From Dyella japonica A8 (GTDB lineage: Bacteria; Pseudomonadota; Gammaproteobacteria; Xanthomonadales; Rhodanobacteraceae): DNA of 64,000 nucleotides. The stretch is from the NCBI RefSeq assembly GCF_000725385.1, contig NZ_CP008884.1, positions 4,092,001 to 4,156,000 on the forward strand, given 5' to 3'. Within the stretch, counting starts at the first letter, position 1. The number at the start of each line of letters is the position of its first letter. The position numbers were made by a program, and so were the translations under genes. A model generated the notes under the pieces. The model worked only from the letters and a program-made list of their open reading frames with translations, did not search any database and was not told where the DNA came from. This document shows, piece after piece, positions 45,458 to 54,471 of the stretch.

Positions 45458-46360
45458 TCAGCCGCCCAGCAGCATGTTGCCGAGCGGAATGGTGATCAGG
45501 GACAACACGATGCCCGCGCCCAGCACGGTATTGGCCAGCGACGGCTCGAGTTTGTGTTCATCCGCCAGGATGGCCGCGGAAATCATCGGCGCCATGGCTG
45601 CCTGCAATACGCCGACCGTCAGCGTGAGCCCCCCCACGCCCGCCGCCATGCCAAGCCCCCAGGCCGCAAGCGGCGCCACCAGCAGTTTCCAGCCCAGGCC
45701 CGCCAGCAGTGCCGACAACTGCCGCTCCCCCAGGTGGAACTTGAACTGCAGGCCCACGGAGAACAACGCCAGCGGCGTCAGCGTGGCGCCGATCGGCGAG
45801 AACACCTCATCGAGCATGGCCGGCCAGCCACCGAGCACGCCGGCCACAGCACCGACCACGAGCGACAGGAACGCCGGAAACGTCAGAATGCGGCGCGCGA
45901 TCACGGCCGGTTGCGGCGTGCGCCCGGCATACAGCGATGCCACCGCCACGCCTGCGGAAGCGAGCAAGGGGAAGCACCCCATCTGGTCGGCGACCACGGC
46001 AAGCGCCAGGCCTTCCTTGCCATGCAGGGCCTGCATCATGGGATAGCCCATGAATGAGGTATTGCCCAAGCCGCACACCAGCACCAGCGCGCCGACACGC
46101 TCCCGCGACCAGCCCAGCACCCTGCCAAGCACGGCGAACACCAGCCACGCCCCAAAGAACACCAGCCACATCGCCGCCACGGGAAACCACAGCTGCGCAT
46201 CCACCGTCACCTTGGGCACCAGCGCCAGCACCAGCGCCGGCAACGCGACGTTGATCACCCACCAGTTGATGCCATGAACGATACCCGCCGGCGGCCTGGC
46301 GAAACGCGCGACCAGGGCGCCGAGCAAAAGGCAGATAAACAGCAGCAACAACGCGCTCAT
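45458..46360 (-). CDS. AEC-family (auxin efflux carrier type) permease
   Basis: This 300-aa membrane protein has about ten hydrophobic helices. It matches AEC transporters, with helix segments such as ALLLLFICLLLGALVARF, the broken-helix NTSFMGYPMMQALHG and the C-terminal ANTVLGAGIVLSLITIPLG. Bacterial members move malate, malonate or other organic acids by secondary transport; the substrate here is unknown. ATG 46360 has no strong ribosome site but gives the helix-first N-terminus. The neighbouring NTF2-like protein is 10 bp downstream. Confidence 0.88.
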   Translation of the reverse strand: MSALLLLFICLLLGALVARFARPPAGIVHGINWWVINVALPALVLALVPKVTVDAQLWFPVAAMWLVFFGAWLVFAVLGRVLGWSRERVGALVLVCGLGNTSFMGYPMMQALHGKEGLALAVVADQMGCFPLLASAGVAVASLYAGRTPQPAVIARRILTFPAFLSLVVGAVAGVLGGWPAMLDEVFSPIGATLTPLALFSVGLQFKFHLGERQLSALLAGLGWKLLVAPLAAWGLGMAAGVGGLTLTVGVLQAAMAPMISAAILADEHKLEPSLANTVLGAGIVLSLITIPLGNMLLGG

Positions 46361-46421
46361 GGGCTTCCCGGACAACCAAACGGCCGCAGTATAGCGGCCG
46401 TTTCCGGGTTGCCATGGGGTA

Positions 46422-46451
46422 GCGCTTTGGCGCTTTGGCGCTTTGGCGCTT
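46422..46451. repeat. Short tandem repeat (9-bp unit)
   Basis: The unit GCGCTTTGG is repeated a little over three times in direct order between the AEC permease and the degenerate class-A REP. It may vary in copy number. Confidence 0.8.
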
Positions 46452-46471
46452 GCCACGACTACCCTACTTGC

Positions 46472-46621
46472 CGTCATTCCGGCGCAGGCCGGAATCCAGT
46501 AGCGATGGTGGTGGGTTTTCGCGAACGACTTTACGTTTACCCTTCGCGAAAACTGGACATCAACGCACCTGGATTCCGGCCTGCGACGCGAAGCTAGTCC
46601 CTGTGGGGCGCCAGAATGACG
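46472..46621. repeat. Degenerate class-A REP-like element
   Basis: It begins with the same CGTCATTCC and GGCGCAGGCC core as the element at 2325, runs through an inner dyad (GTTTTCGCGAA / TTCGCGAAAAC), and closes with CTGGATTCCGGCCTGCG and GAATGACG in inverted orientation. The right half has drifted. It lies between the AEC gene and htpG. Confidence 0.8.
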
Positions 46622-46648
46622 AGCTTGGGGTTCCGGCCTGCGCCCGCC

Positions 46649-48520
46649 TTACCCCACGATCAAGCGATTCAAACGCTGCACGAACGCTGCCGGGTCCGGC
46701 AGCTGCGCTCCAGCGGCGATCTCCGCCTGGTCCAGCAGCAGGTTCGCGAGGTCGGCAGCCTTGACCGCATCACCCTCACTCTCCACGCGCTTGAGCAGCG
46801 GATGCTGCGGGTTCACTTCCAGCGTTGGCTTGGCCAGCGGCACGTCGTGGCCGGCCTCACGCAGCAGGCGTGCCAGGTGCGGCGCCATTTCGTAGTCGGA
46901 CAACGCCAGGCACGACGGCGAGTCGGTGAGTCGCGCCGACACGCGCACGTCGCCCACGCGGTCGCCCAGCAGTTCCTTCAACTTGTGCACCAACGGCTCG
47001 GCGGCCTTGCTGGCTTCTTCCTGCTGCTTCTTGTCCGCCTCGTCCAGCGGCAGATCACCCTTGGCCACGTTGCGGAGCTTCTTGCCTTCGTACTCGTGCA
47101 GGCTGTTGAGCATCCATTCGTCGACGCGGTCGAACATCAGCAGTACTTCGATGCCCTTGGCCTTGAACGCTTCGAGCTGCGGGCTACCCAAGGCAGCGGC
47201 GTAGCTGTCGGCGGTGATGTACCAGATGGTGTCCTGGCCCATGGCCATGCGGCTGATGTAGTCATCCAGCGACACGGTCTGCGCGGCGCCATCGCCCTTG
47301 GTGGATGCGAAGCGCAGCAGCTTGGCAATGCGCTCGCGGTTGGCGGGATCCTCGCCGATGCCTTCCTTCAGCGTGTTGCCGAAGGCCTTGTAGAAGGTGG
47401 CGTACTTCTCCGGCTCGTCGCGCGAGAGCTTCTCCAGCAGGTCGAGCACCCGCTTCACGCAGGCGGCGCGGATGCGCTCCAGCTGGCGGTTGTGCTGGAG
47501 GATTTCGCGGCTCACGTTGAGCGGCAGGTCGTCCGCATCCACCACGCCGCGCACGAAGCGCAGGTAGTTGGGCAGAAGTTCCTCGGCCGCATCCATGATG
47601 AAGACGCGCTTGATGTAAAGCTTCAGCCCCTTGCGCTCGTCGCGCCCGCCCATCATCAGGTCGAACGGCGGCTGCTCGGGGATGTACAGCAGCGTGGTGA
47701 AGCTCTGGCTGCCTTCGACGCGGTTGTGCGTCCACGCCAGCGCGTCATTGAAATCGTGGCCGAGCGACTTGTAGAAGCTCTGGTAGTCCTCGTCGGAGAT
47801 CTCGCTGCGCGGCTTGGCCCACAGCGCGGACGCATCGTTGACGGTTTCCCACTCGTTGCCCGGCTTGCCGTCCTCTTCCTTCGGCATGCGGATCGGGAAC
47901 GCCACGTGGTCGGAATACTTGCGGATCAGCGAACGCAGCTCCCAGCCCTTGAGGAACTCGTCCTCATCGGCCTTCAGATGCAGGATCACCGCCGTGCCGC
48001 GTTCGGGCAGGTCGGCCTGCGCCAGGGTGTATTCGCCTTTGCCATCACTCTCCCACCGCACGCCTTCGCTGGCCGGCAGGTCGGCGCGGCGGCTGAGCAC
48101 GGTGACGCGGTCGGCCACCACGAAGGCCGAGTAGAAACCCACGCCGAACTGGCCGATCAGGCGTGCATCGGTCTTCTGCTGGGAGCTCATGGCCTCCAGG
48201 AAACGGCGCGTGCCGGAGCTGGCGATGGTGCCGATGTTGGCCACCACTTCGTCGCGGCTCATGCCGATGCCGTTGTCGCGCACGGTGACGGTGCGCGCCT
48301 GCGGGTCCCAGCTCACGTCGATCTGTAGCTCACCCTCGCCGGCAAGCAGCGCGGGATGGGCAATGGATTCGAAGCGCAGCTTGTCGCAGGCGTCGGAGGC
48401 GTTGGAGATCAGCTCGCGCAGGAAGATTTCCTTGTGCGAGTACAGCGAATGCGTGACCAGGTGGAGGACCTGGGCGACTTCGGCTTCGAATTTGCGGGTT
48501 TCGGGCGCGGCGTTCGTCAT
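46649..48520 (-). CDS. htpG: Chaperone HtpG (Hsp90)
   Basis: This 623-aa Hsp90 shows the GHKL ATPase N-terminus ([45 protein letters not shown]), a middle domain and the C-terminal dimer domain. It remodels client proteins together with DnaK. ATG 48520 gives the normal start ([14 protein letters not shown]). It is transcribed alone, 118 bp downstream of htpX in the same direction, with a hairpin between them. Confidence 0.97.
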   Translation of the reverse strand: MTNAAPETRKFEAEVAQVLHLVTHSLYSHKEIFLRELISNASDACDKLRFESIAHPALLAGEGELQIDVSWDPQARTVTVRDNGIGMSRDEVVANIGTIASSGTRRFLEAMSSQQKTDARLIGQFGVGFYSAFVVADRVTVLSRRADLPASEGVRWESDGKGEYTLAQADLPERGTAVILHLKADEDEFLKGWELRSLIRKYSDHVAFPIRMPKEEDGKPGNEWETVNDASALWAKPRSEISDEDYQSFYKSLGHDFNDALAWTHNRVEGSQSFTTLLYIPEQPPFDLMMGGRDERKGLKLYIKRVFIMDAAEELLPNYLRFVRGVVDADDLPLNVSREILQHNRQLERIRAACVKRVLDLLEKLSRDEPEKYATFYKAFGNTLKEGIGEDPANRERIAKLLRFASTKGDGAAQTVSLDDYISRMAMGQDTIWYITADSYAAALGSPQLEAFKAKGIEVLLMFDRVDEWMLNSLHEYEGKKLRNVAKGDLPLDEADKKQQEEASKAAEPLVHKLKELLGDRVGDVRVSARLTDSPSCLALSDYEMAPHLARLLREAGHDVPLAKPTLEVNPQHPLLKRVESEGDAVKAADLANLLLDQAEIAAGAQLPDPAAFVQRLNRLIVG

Positions 48521-48579
48521 ACGGAAGGCTCGTTCGGTGAGTCGTCGGAAATCGGGCAAACGTGAAAGATACACAAACA

Positions 48580-48603
48580 GAGGGGCCGACGAGTCGGCCC
48601 CTC
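48580..48603 (-). terminator. Hairpin terminator after htpX
   Basis: GAGGGGCCGAC / GTCGGCCCCTC (11-bp stem, 2-nt loop) follows htpX by 35 bp. On the minus strand it is followed by TGTTTGTG, a moderate T-rich tract. Confidence 0.7.
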
Positions 48604-48638
48604 ATGATGACCGCTCCCCCAGGGAGAGCGGGTGAAGA

Positions 48639-49538
48639 TCAGGCGTTGCCGGCGGCGTTCTGCAGGGCGGCGATGCGCTCTTCCAGCGGCGGGTGGCTCA
48701 TGAACAGGTTCTTGAGGCCCGAGGCGATGTGGCCGGAGATGCCGAAGGCGGCGATGGTCTGCGGCAGCGTGCTTTCCCCGTGCTGCACCTGCAGGCGCTG
48801 CAGGGCGGAGATCATGGCGCCGCGGCCCGCCAGTTTGGCGCCGGCCGCATCCGCGCGGAACTCGCGCCAGCGCGAAAAGGCCATGACGATCATCGAAGCG
48901 AACAGGCCGAACACCAGTTGCAGCACCATCACCGAGACGAAATAGCCGATGCCGCCGCCACCGTCGCGGTCACGGCCGCCGGACAGCCAGCTGTCGACCA
49001 GCCGGCCGACCACGCGTGCCGCCACGATCACCAGCGTGTTCAGCACGCCCTGGACCAGGGTCAGCGTGACCATGTCGCCGTTGGCTACGTGGCCAATCTC
49101 GTGGCCGAGCACGGCGGAGACCTGTTCACGATCCATCTGTTGCAGCAGGCCGGTGCTTACGGCCACCAGCGAGCTGTTTCTCGTCATGCCGGTGGCGAAG
49201 GCGTTCATTTCCGGCGCGTCGTAGATCGCCACCTCGGGCATACCGATGCCGGCGTTCTGCGCATGGCGGCGCACGGTTTCCACCAGCCAGCGCTCAGCCT
49301 CGTTCTGCGGCTGTTCGATCACGCGGGCGCCGGTGGACATCTTGGCCGTCCACTTGGACATGGCCAGCGAGATGAAGGCGCCGCCCATGCCGATCACGGC
49401 AGCGTAGGCCAGCAGGTTGCCCATGCCGCCGTAACCACGGGCGGCGGCCCACTGATCGATGCCAAACAGATGGCACACGATGCTGAGCAGGAAAAGTACG
49501 GCGATATTGGTAAGCAGGAACAATGCGATGCGACGCAT
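48639..49538 (-). CDS. htpX: Membrane protease HtpX
   Basis: This 299-aa zinc metalloprotease of the inner membrane has two N-terminal helices (ALFLLTNIAVLFLLSIV and a second near residue 40), the active-site motif HEIGHVANGD, a further pair of helices, and the third zinc ligand region FRADAAGAKL. HtpX degrades damaged membrane proteins and is heat-shock and envelope-stress induced. ATG 49538 gives the family start (RRIALFLLTN). Confidence 0.96.
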   Translation of the reverse strand: MRRIALFLLTNIAVLFLLSIVCHLFGIDQWAAARGYGGMGNLLAYAAVIGMGGAFISLAMSKWTAKMSTGARVIEQPQNEAERWLVETVRRHAQNAGIGMPEVAIYDAPEMNAFATGMTRNSSLVAVSTGLLQQMDREQVSAVLGHEIGHVANGDMVTLTLVQGVLNTLVIVAARVVGRLVDSWLSGGRDRDGGGGIGYFVSVMVLQLVFGLFASMIVMAFSRWREFRADAAGAKLAGRGAMISALQRLQVQHGESTLPQTIAAFGISGHIASGLKNLFMSHPPLEERIAALQNAAGNA

Positions 49539-49754
49539 GGCTGTCTCTCGGGCAGTCATGAAAAGGGATGCGATGTCGAGGCAAGCCCCCACCGCCCTCA
49601 AAGGATCGTGGCGAAATCTTGCGGTTTCAAGGGCCGAAAGACGGGAAACATCCTGTCACTGATGGGCGTTTCAACGGGGCGTCAGCAAGCGCCCCGCCCG
49701 GTTGCGCACGCGTGCGCTCCGACAAAGGGGGCGGCCCGCCCTTAAAATGCCGCG

Positions 49755-50615
49755 ATGAGTTACCGCGGACGCTTTGCCCCTTCTCCGACCGGCCACCTGC
49801 ATTTCGGTTCCCTCGTGGCCGCCGTGGGCAGCTGGCTGTGCGCCCGCCACGCGGGTGGGGCCTGGCTGCTGCGCGTGGAGGACATCGACCCGCCACGCGA
49901 GATGCCTGGCTCGGCGGAAAGCATCCTGGCCGCCCTGCCCGCGTTCGGCCTGCTGGCCGACGCCCCGCCGCTGTTCCAGTCCCGGCGCATCGCCGCCTAC
50001 GATGCCGCCTTCGAGCAGCTCAGGGCGACGGGCCACGTTTTCCCCTGCTGGTGCAGCCGCAACGACCTGGCGGGTGGGCTGCATCTGGATGGCCAGTGCC
50101 TCGCCGCGCCGGTCGAGGGCCGCGCCCCGGCCTGGCGGCTGCGCGTGCCGGACATAGAGATCGGCTTCGTGGATGGCCTGCAGGGCCCGCAGATCCAGAG
50201 CCTGCGACTGGCGGCCGGGGATTTCGTGATACGCCGGGTGGAGGGCTATTACGCCTACCAGCTGGCCTGCGTGGTCGACGACGCGTTCCAGGGCATCACC
50301 CAGGTGGTGCGCGGCAATGACCTGCTCGATTCCACCCCGCGCCAGATCTTTCTGCAGCGCTGCCTTGGCCTGCCCACGCCCGGCTACCTGCATCTGCCGC
50401 TGGCGCTGGATGGCGAAGGCCGCAAGCTGTCCAAGTCCGAGCGGGCGCATCCGGTGGACCCGACGAACCCTTTGCCGGCCCTGCGCCGCGCGCTGGACTT
50501 CCTCGATCTCCCCGCGCATCCGGGGGCGAGCGACCCCGCCTCGCTGCTGGCGCATGCCCTCGCCCATTTCTCCCCCGCGCGCCTGCCGCACTGCAGCGAA
50601 CGTGCGGCGGCCTGA
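49755..50615 (+). CDS. gluQ: Glutamyl-queuosine tRNA(Asp) synthetase
   Basis: This 286-aa truncated class I synthetase, lacking an anticodon-binding domain, has the HIGH-like motif FAPSPTGHLHFGSL, zinc-type Cys in FPCWCSRNDL, and the KMSKS-like KLSKSERAHP. GluQ attaches glutamate to queuosine-34 of tRNA-Asp. The length and missing C-terminal domain separate it from GltX. It has no obvious operon partner; htpX is divergent. Confidence 0.95.
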   Translation: MSYRGRFAPSPTGHLHFGSLVAAVGSWLCARHAGGAWLLRVEDIDPPREMPGSAESILAALPAFGLLADAPPLFQSRRIAAYDAAFEQLRATGHVFPCWCSRNDLAGGLHLDGQCLAAPVEGRAPAWRLRVPDIEIGFVDGLQGPQIQSLRLAAGDFVIRRVEGYYAYQLACVVDDAFQGITQVVRGNDLLDSTPRQIFLQRCLGLPTPGYLHLPLALDGEGRKLSKSERAHPVDPTNPLPALRRALDFLDLPAHPGASDPASLLAHALAHFSPARLPHCSERAAA

Positions 50616-50770
50616 AAGGCCCGCCCCGCATTTCATTCGCTGACCACCAACGGAACCTAAAGACGGCGTACTCTCCGTAGACGTTTTGCCACATGGCGCG
50701 TGATAGACATGGCAGCGTCCCGGCCACACGATCCGGGTGGATTTGTCACAGGCATCTTTGGAGAACAGGC

Positions 50771-51511
50771 ATGACGCAACGCACGGCTTTGGTCACTGGC
50801 GGCACGGGTGGTATCGGCACCGCGATCATTCGCTATCTCGCACGCCAAGGGCATCGGGTCGCCACCAATTACCGCGACCAGGCCAAGGCCGAAGCGGTGA
50901 AAGAGATGATGGCGAAGGAAGGCATCGAAGTGATGCTGGTGCCGGGCGACGTGAAGGATCCCGATTCCTGCGAGGCCATGGTGCGCATCATCGAAGGTGG
51001 ACTGGGCCCGGTGGAGATCCTGGTCAACAACGCCGGCATCACCCGTGACACCACCTTCCACAAGATGACCTATCCGCAGTGGATGGAAGTGGTGAACACC
51101 AACCTCAATGCCTGTTTCAACGTCACCCGCCCGGTGATCGAAGGCATGCGCAACCGCAAGTGGGGCCGCATCGTGCAGATCAGTTCGATCAACGGCCAGA
51201 AGGGCCAGTACGGCCAGGCCAACTACGCCGCCGCCAAGGCCGGCATGCATGGCTTCACCATCTCGCTGGCCCAGGAAAACGCCAAGTTCGGCATCACCGT
51301 GAACACCGTGTCACCGGGTTACGTGGGCACCGACATGGTGATGGCCGTGCCGGAGGACGTGCGCGAGAAGATCGTGGCGCAGATCCCCGTCGGCCGCCTG
51401 GGCAAGCCCGAGGAAATCGCGCATGCCGTGGCTTTCCTGACGGGCGAGGAAGCTGCTTGGATCACCGGCGCCAACCTCTCCATCAACGGCGGGCATTACA
51501 TGGGTTGGTGA
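50771..51511 (+). CDS. phaB: Acetoacetyl-CoA reductase (PhaB type)
   Basis: This 246-aa short-chain dehydrogenase has the NADPH motif TGGTGGIGTAI, NNAGITRD and the catalytic Ser-Tyr-Lys (QISSINGQKGQYGQANYAAAKAG). The segment around GQKGQYGQ is typical of PhaB, which makes 3-hydroxybutyryl-CoA for polyhydroxybutyrate. No phaC or phaA is nearby, so a FabG-like or other 3-ketoacyl reductase role is possible. GGAG lies about 8 bases before ATG 50771; the frame opens further upstream. Confidence 0.88.
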   Translation: MTQRTALVTGGTGGIGTAIIRYLARQGHRVATNYRDQAKAEAVKEMMAKEGIEVMLVPGDVKDPDSCEAMVRIIEGGLGPVEILVNNAGITRDTTFHKMTYPQWMEVVNTNLNACFNVTRPVIEGMRNRKWGRIVQISSINGQKGQYGQANYAAAKAGMHGFTISLAQENAKFGITVNTVSPGYVGTDMVMAVPEDVREKIVAQIPVGRLGKPEEIAHAVAFLTGEEAAWITGANLSINGGHYMGW

Positions 51512-51586
51512 GGTGTCGTCGTGCTGACGCGTGGGATCACGCTCGGCAATGCCTGTAGAACGAATACCCCTCACCACCACTCCCCA

Positions 51587-51688
51587 CCTCACCGTCATCC
51601 CCGCGAAAGCGGGGATCCAGTGCCTTTTGAGGCGTGAGGCAAGCGCGAAAGACGCTGGATCCCCGCTTTCGCGGGGATGACGGTGAGG
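51587..51688. repeat. REP-like palindrome, class B
   Basis: Arms 51587-51620 and 51655-51688 are exact 34-bp reverse complements. They carry the CGTCAT-CCCCGCGAAAGCGGGGAT core, the counterpart of the element at 15222. It lies between the converging phaB and tcdA genes. Confidence 0.95.
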
Positions 51689-51737
51689 GAAGTCTCGATG
51701 TGAGGGAAATCCGAAGGTGAGGATCGTTCCGCGCGCC

Positions 51738-52595
51738 CTAGCCCAGCAGCTTCTCCATCACCTTCCCCACCGCCGCAAAGGCAAACGCCCCGGTGACATG
51801 CGTGGCGGCGCCAAGCCCGCCACCGCAGGCCAGGTTCAGCGCTTCCGCACCATTGGCCACCGGCGGACGCGTGCCGCACACCGTGCCGTCCGGCTGCGGG
51901 TACTGCACGTTCTGCAGCGAATACACCGCCGACACCCCAAAGTAGCGATCCGGATTACGCGGGAAGTTGAAATCAGCCCGGAGCTTTTTGCGAATCAGGC
52001 TGAACATCGCGTCGTGCTCGGTACGCGAAAGATCGCGCACACGGACCTGGGTGGGGTCGGTGCGACCGCCTGCGGAGCCCACGCTCACCATCGGCAACTT
52101 GCGCCGGCGACACCATGCGATGGCTTCCAGCTTCACGCGGAAGGCGTCGCAAGCGTCCAGCACCACGTCGTAGCCACGGTCGAGCAGTTCATCGAGCGTG
52201 GACGTGGTGAGGAAGCGCTCGATGGCGTCCACCTTGATCGCGGGGTTGATCGCGCGCAGGCGATCTTCGATCACCTTGACCTTGGACTTGCCGTATTGGC
52301 CGTCGAGGGCGTGCAACTGGCGATTGGTGTTGGATACGCAGATCTCGTCCGCGTCGATCAGCGTGAGGTGACCCACGCCGCTGCGCGCCAGCGCTTCGGC
52401 CGCCCACGAGCCCACGCCACCAATGCCGATCACGCAGACATGGGCCTGCATCAGCCGGTCCAGGCTGCCCAGGCCATAGAGGCGCTCCACGCCCGCGAAG
52501 CGCTCGCGCGGGAACGCCGCGCCAACCTGGTCGGCAGCGGGGGCTGCGTGTTCTTCCACCGTGGCGGCGTTTTCGATCTGCATCTCTGGAGCCAT
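51738..52595 (-). CDS. tcdA: tRNA threonylcarbamoyladenosine dehydratase (ThiF/E1 family)
   Basis: This 285-aa E1-like enzyme shows the ATP-binding VCVIGIGGVGSWAAEAL, DADEICVSNTNRQLHAL and the segment LDACDAFRVKLEAIAWC. TcdA (CsdL) cyclises the t6A base at position 37 of ANN-decoding tRNAs to ct6A. The C-terminal sequence (TCDA-type GGGLGAATHVTGAFAF) fits. Three in-frame Met codons (52619, 52595, 52583) could be the start; none has a strong ribosome site, so 52595 is a compromise. Confidence 0.92.
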   Translation of the reverse strand: MAPEMQIENAATVEEHAAPAADQVGAAFPRERFAGVERLYGLGSLDRLMQAHVCVIGIGGVGSWAAEALARSGVGHLTLIDADEICVSNTNRQLHALDGQYGKSKVKVIEDRLRAINPAIKVDAIERFLTTSTLDELLDRGYDVVLDACDAFRVKLEAIAWCRRRKLPMVSVGSAGGRTDPTQVRVRDLSRTEHDAMFSLIRKKLRADFNFPRNPDRYFGVSAVYSLQNVQYPQPDGTVCGTRPPVANGAEALNLACGGGLGAATHVTGAFAFAAVGKVMEKLLG

Positions 52596-52696
52596 GACAA
52601 CGTCTTGAAGAGGCGGCATTTTATCGGGAACGGCCCGCCCCTGCAGGCGGCCCGTTATGCTTGGGGTTTGTCCATCATCGCAAGGGATTCCAGCGC

Positions 52697-53086
52697 ATGC
52701 GTTCCGCCCTATTGCTCGTGCTCGGCCTGGCCATCGGTATCGTCGGCACCGTGTTCGCCATGAATGCCCTGCAGGAGCGCCAGCCGTACTCGCACCACCT
52801 GATGATGACCATGGCCCACCACGCCGGCGCACTGAGCGCGGCGGTGAAGGCGCAGAAGTGCGATGCCGCCCAGTCGCAACAGCACATCGCCCGCCTGCTG
52901 GAGACCCAGACGGACCTAGGTGAGGCCTTCCCGGGCGTGGATCAACCGTTCAAGGACGAGGCAGCCAAGCTGCGCGAGAAGACCCAGGCGGCCATCCAGG
53001 CGGCCCCGGCCGATTGCGCCGCGCTGGCGGCGGCGATCAAGCCGATCGGGGAAACCTGCCAGTCCTGCCATCAGCAGTACCGCTGA
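52697..53086 (+). CDS. Small exported c-type cytochrome, cytochrome c'-like
   Basis: This 129-aa protein has an N-terminal hydrophobic segment (LLLVLGLAIGIVGTVFAMN), a helical middle with two His-rich stretches (PYSHHLMMTMAHHAG), and one haem motif at the extreme C-terminus (TCQSCHQQYR). The C-terminal CXXCH and four-helix composition resemble the cytochrome c'/c556 family, which binds gases or carries electrons in the periplasm. AAGGGA lies about nine bases before ATG 52697. No partner oxidase is nearby. Confidence 0.8.
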   Translation: MRSALLLVLGLAIGIVGTVFAMNALQERQPYSHHLMMTMAHHAGALSAAVKAQKCDAAQSQQHIARLLETQTDLGEAFPGVDQPFKDEAAKLREKTQAAIQAAPADCAALAAAIKPIGETCQSCHQQYR

Positions 53087-53098
53087 TTTTCCTTCACC

Positions 53099-53181
53099 TG
53101 TGGGAGCGCACCCTGTGCGCGACGACCCAACCAGGCGGAAACGACGCAGCCTCGCGGTCGCGCACAGGGTGCGCTCCCACA
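53099..53181. repeat. REP-like inverted repeat, class C
   Basis: Arms 53099-53123 and 53157-53181 are exact 25-bp reverse complements (TGTGGGAGCGCACCCTG core). It is a variant of the element at 44953. It sits between the converging cytochrome and Mpo1-like genes. Confidence 0.95.
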
Positions 53182-53197
53182 ACAAGGAAGGGCTCCG

Positions 53198-53500
53198 TCA
53201 GATCTTCACCTTGCCCCGCAGGATCTGCCAGTACATCACCCAGTCCCCCATCAGGCTGTAGAGCGGATGGGTGAAGGTGGCCGGGCGGTTCTTCTCGAAC
53301 ACGAAGTGCCCGATCCAGGCAAAGCCGTAACCCGCTACGGGCGCCAGCCACAGCCACCATGCGTTGCCGGTGACGATGGCCGTAGCGATCACCGCCAGCA
53401 CCAGCGTGCTGCCGACAAAGTGCATGCGCCGGCACTGCACGTCGCTGTGCTCGCCCAGATAGAACGGATAGAACTCGCGGAAGCTGGCGTACTGGGACAT
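53198..53500 (-). CDS. DUF962/Mpo1-like membrane protein
   Basis: This 100-aa protein has the signature of the DUF962/Mpo1-like family: SFREFYPFYLGEHSDVQCRRMHFVGS at the N-terminus, two or three short hydrophobic helices, then FAWIGHFVFEKNRPATFTHPLYSL with conserved His residues. In yeast Mpo1 (YGL010w) is an Fe2+-dependent 2-hydroxy fatty acid dioxygenase; a similar role here is inference. ATG 53500 is the family start; the upstream open frame is spurious. Confidence 0.88.
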   Translation of the reverse strand: MSQYASFREFYPFYLGEHSDVQCRRMHFVGSTLVLAVIATAIVTGNAWWLWLAPVAGYGFAWIGHFVFEKNRPATFTHPLYSLMGDWVMYWQILRGKVKI

Positions 53501-53579
53501 GCGGATCACCCTGGACGGTACGCCCGGAGGGTAATCCGCAGCGCCCGCCAATGCATGCGCGGGCGCAACATGCTCCGTA

Positions 53580-54452
53580 TCAGGCCGGCAGCGGGATGAA
53601 CTCTCCCTCGTCGCCGATGACCTTGCCCATGCGCTGCGCCGCCCAGTCCGCCTTGGCCTGCTCGATGCGCTCGCGCGTGCTGGCAACGAAGTTCCACCAC
53701 AGGTGACGTTCGCCATCCAGCGGCGCGCCGCCGAACAGCATCACGCGGCTCTTGCTGCGCGCCCGCAGCGGTGGTGAATCGGGGCCGGCCTGCACCGCCG
53801 CCTGCATGGGCGGTACGGTCACGCCGTCCCATTCCACCTCGCCGTCGACCACGCACACGCCACGCTCGACGTGTTCCTGCGGCCACGGCAATGACGCTCC
53901 CGCCTCCAGCGTCGCCTCGACGAAGAACATCGGCGCGAACACCTTCACCGGCGATTCCTTGCCATAGCCGGTACCGGCGATCAGCACGAGCTCCGCGCCC
54001 GGCAGGGAAATCCTGGGCAGCTCATCGGCGCCGTGATGATGGAATTCCGGCGCCACCTCCGCATCCTTCTGTGGCAACGCCACCCATACCTGGATGCCAT
54101 GCGCACGATGGCCGCCACCACGCGCTTCCGGCGGCGTGCGCTCGGAATGCACGATGCCGCGGCCGGCCGTCATCCAGTTCACCTCGCCGGGACGAATGTC
54201 CGCGATGCTGCCGATGCTGTCGCGATGGCGGATCACGCCCTCGAACAACCACGTCACCGTCGCCAGGCCGATGTGCGGGTGCGGGCGCACGTCCATGCCC
54301 TTGTCATCGAGGAAAGTGACCGGCCCCATGTAGTCGAAAAACACGAACGGCCCCACGTGGCGTGCCTGCAGCACAGGCAGCAGGCGGCGCACGTTGAAGC
54401 CGTCGCCCAGGTCGTGCACGCGGCCCTCGATCAATATCGGTTGCTGTTCCAT
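53580..54452 (-). CDS. Pirin family protein
   Basis: This 290-aa cupin-fold protein has the pirin iron-site motif VRPHPHIGLATVTW with further His in MTAGRGIVHSERTP and the conserved GPFVFFDYMGP. Bacterial pirins act as quercetinase or as redox-linked regulators; the exact role is unclear. It lies 20 bp after the OYE-family gene in the same direction, so they may be cotranscribed. ATG 54452 begins with EQQPILIEGRVHDLG. Confidence 0.9.
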   Translation of the reverse strand: MEQQPILIEGRVHDLGDGFNVRRLLPVLQARHVGPFVFFDYMGPVTFLDDKGMDVRPHPHIGLATVTWLFEGVIRHRDSIGSIADIRPGEVNWMTAGRGIVHSERTPPEARGGGHRAHGIQVWVALPQKDAEVAPEFHHHGADELPRISLPGAELVLIAGTGYGKESPVKVFAPMFFVEATLEAGASLPWPQEHVERGVCVVDGEVEWDGVTVPPMQAAVQAGPDSPPLRARSKSRVMLFGGAPLDGERHLWWNFVASTRERIEQAKADWAAQRMGKVIGDEGEFIPLPA

Positions 54453-54471
54453 GGTGTCTCTTCCTCCTCGG

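Noticed and set aside
46360..46477. Longer N-terminus for the AEC permease
   Set aside because: The extra residues contain no hydrophobic helix and overlap the hairpin and minisatellite region; ATG 46360 begins with the first membrane helix.
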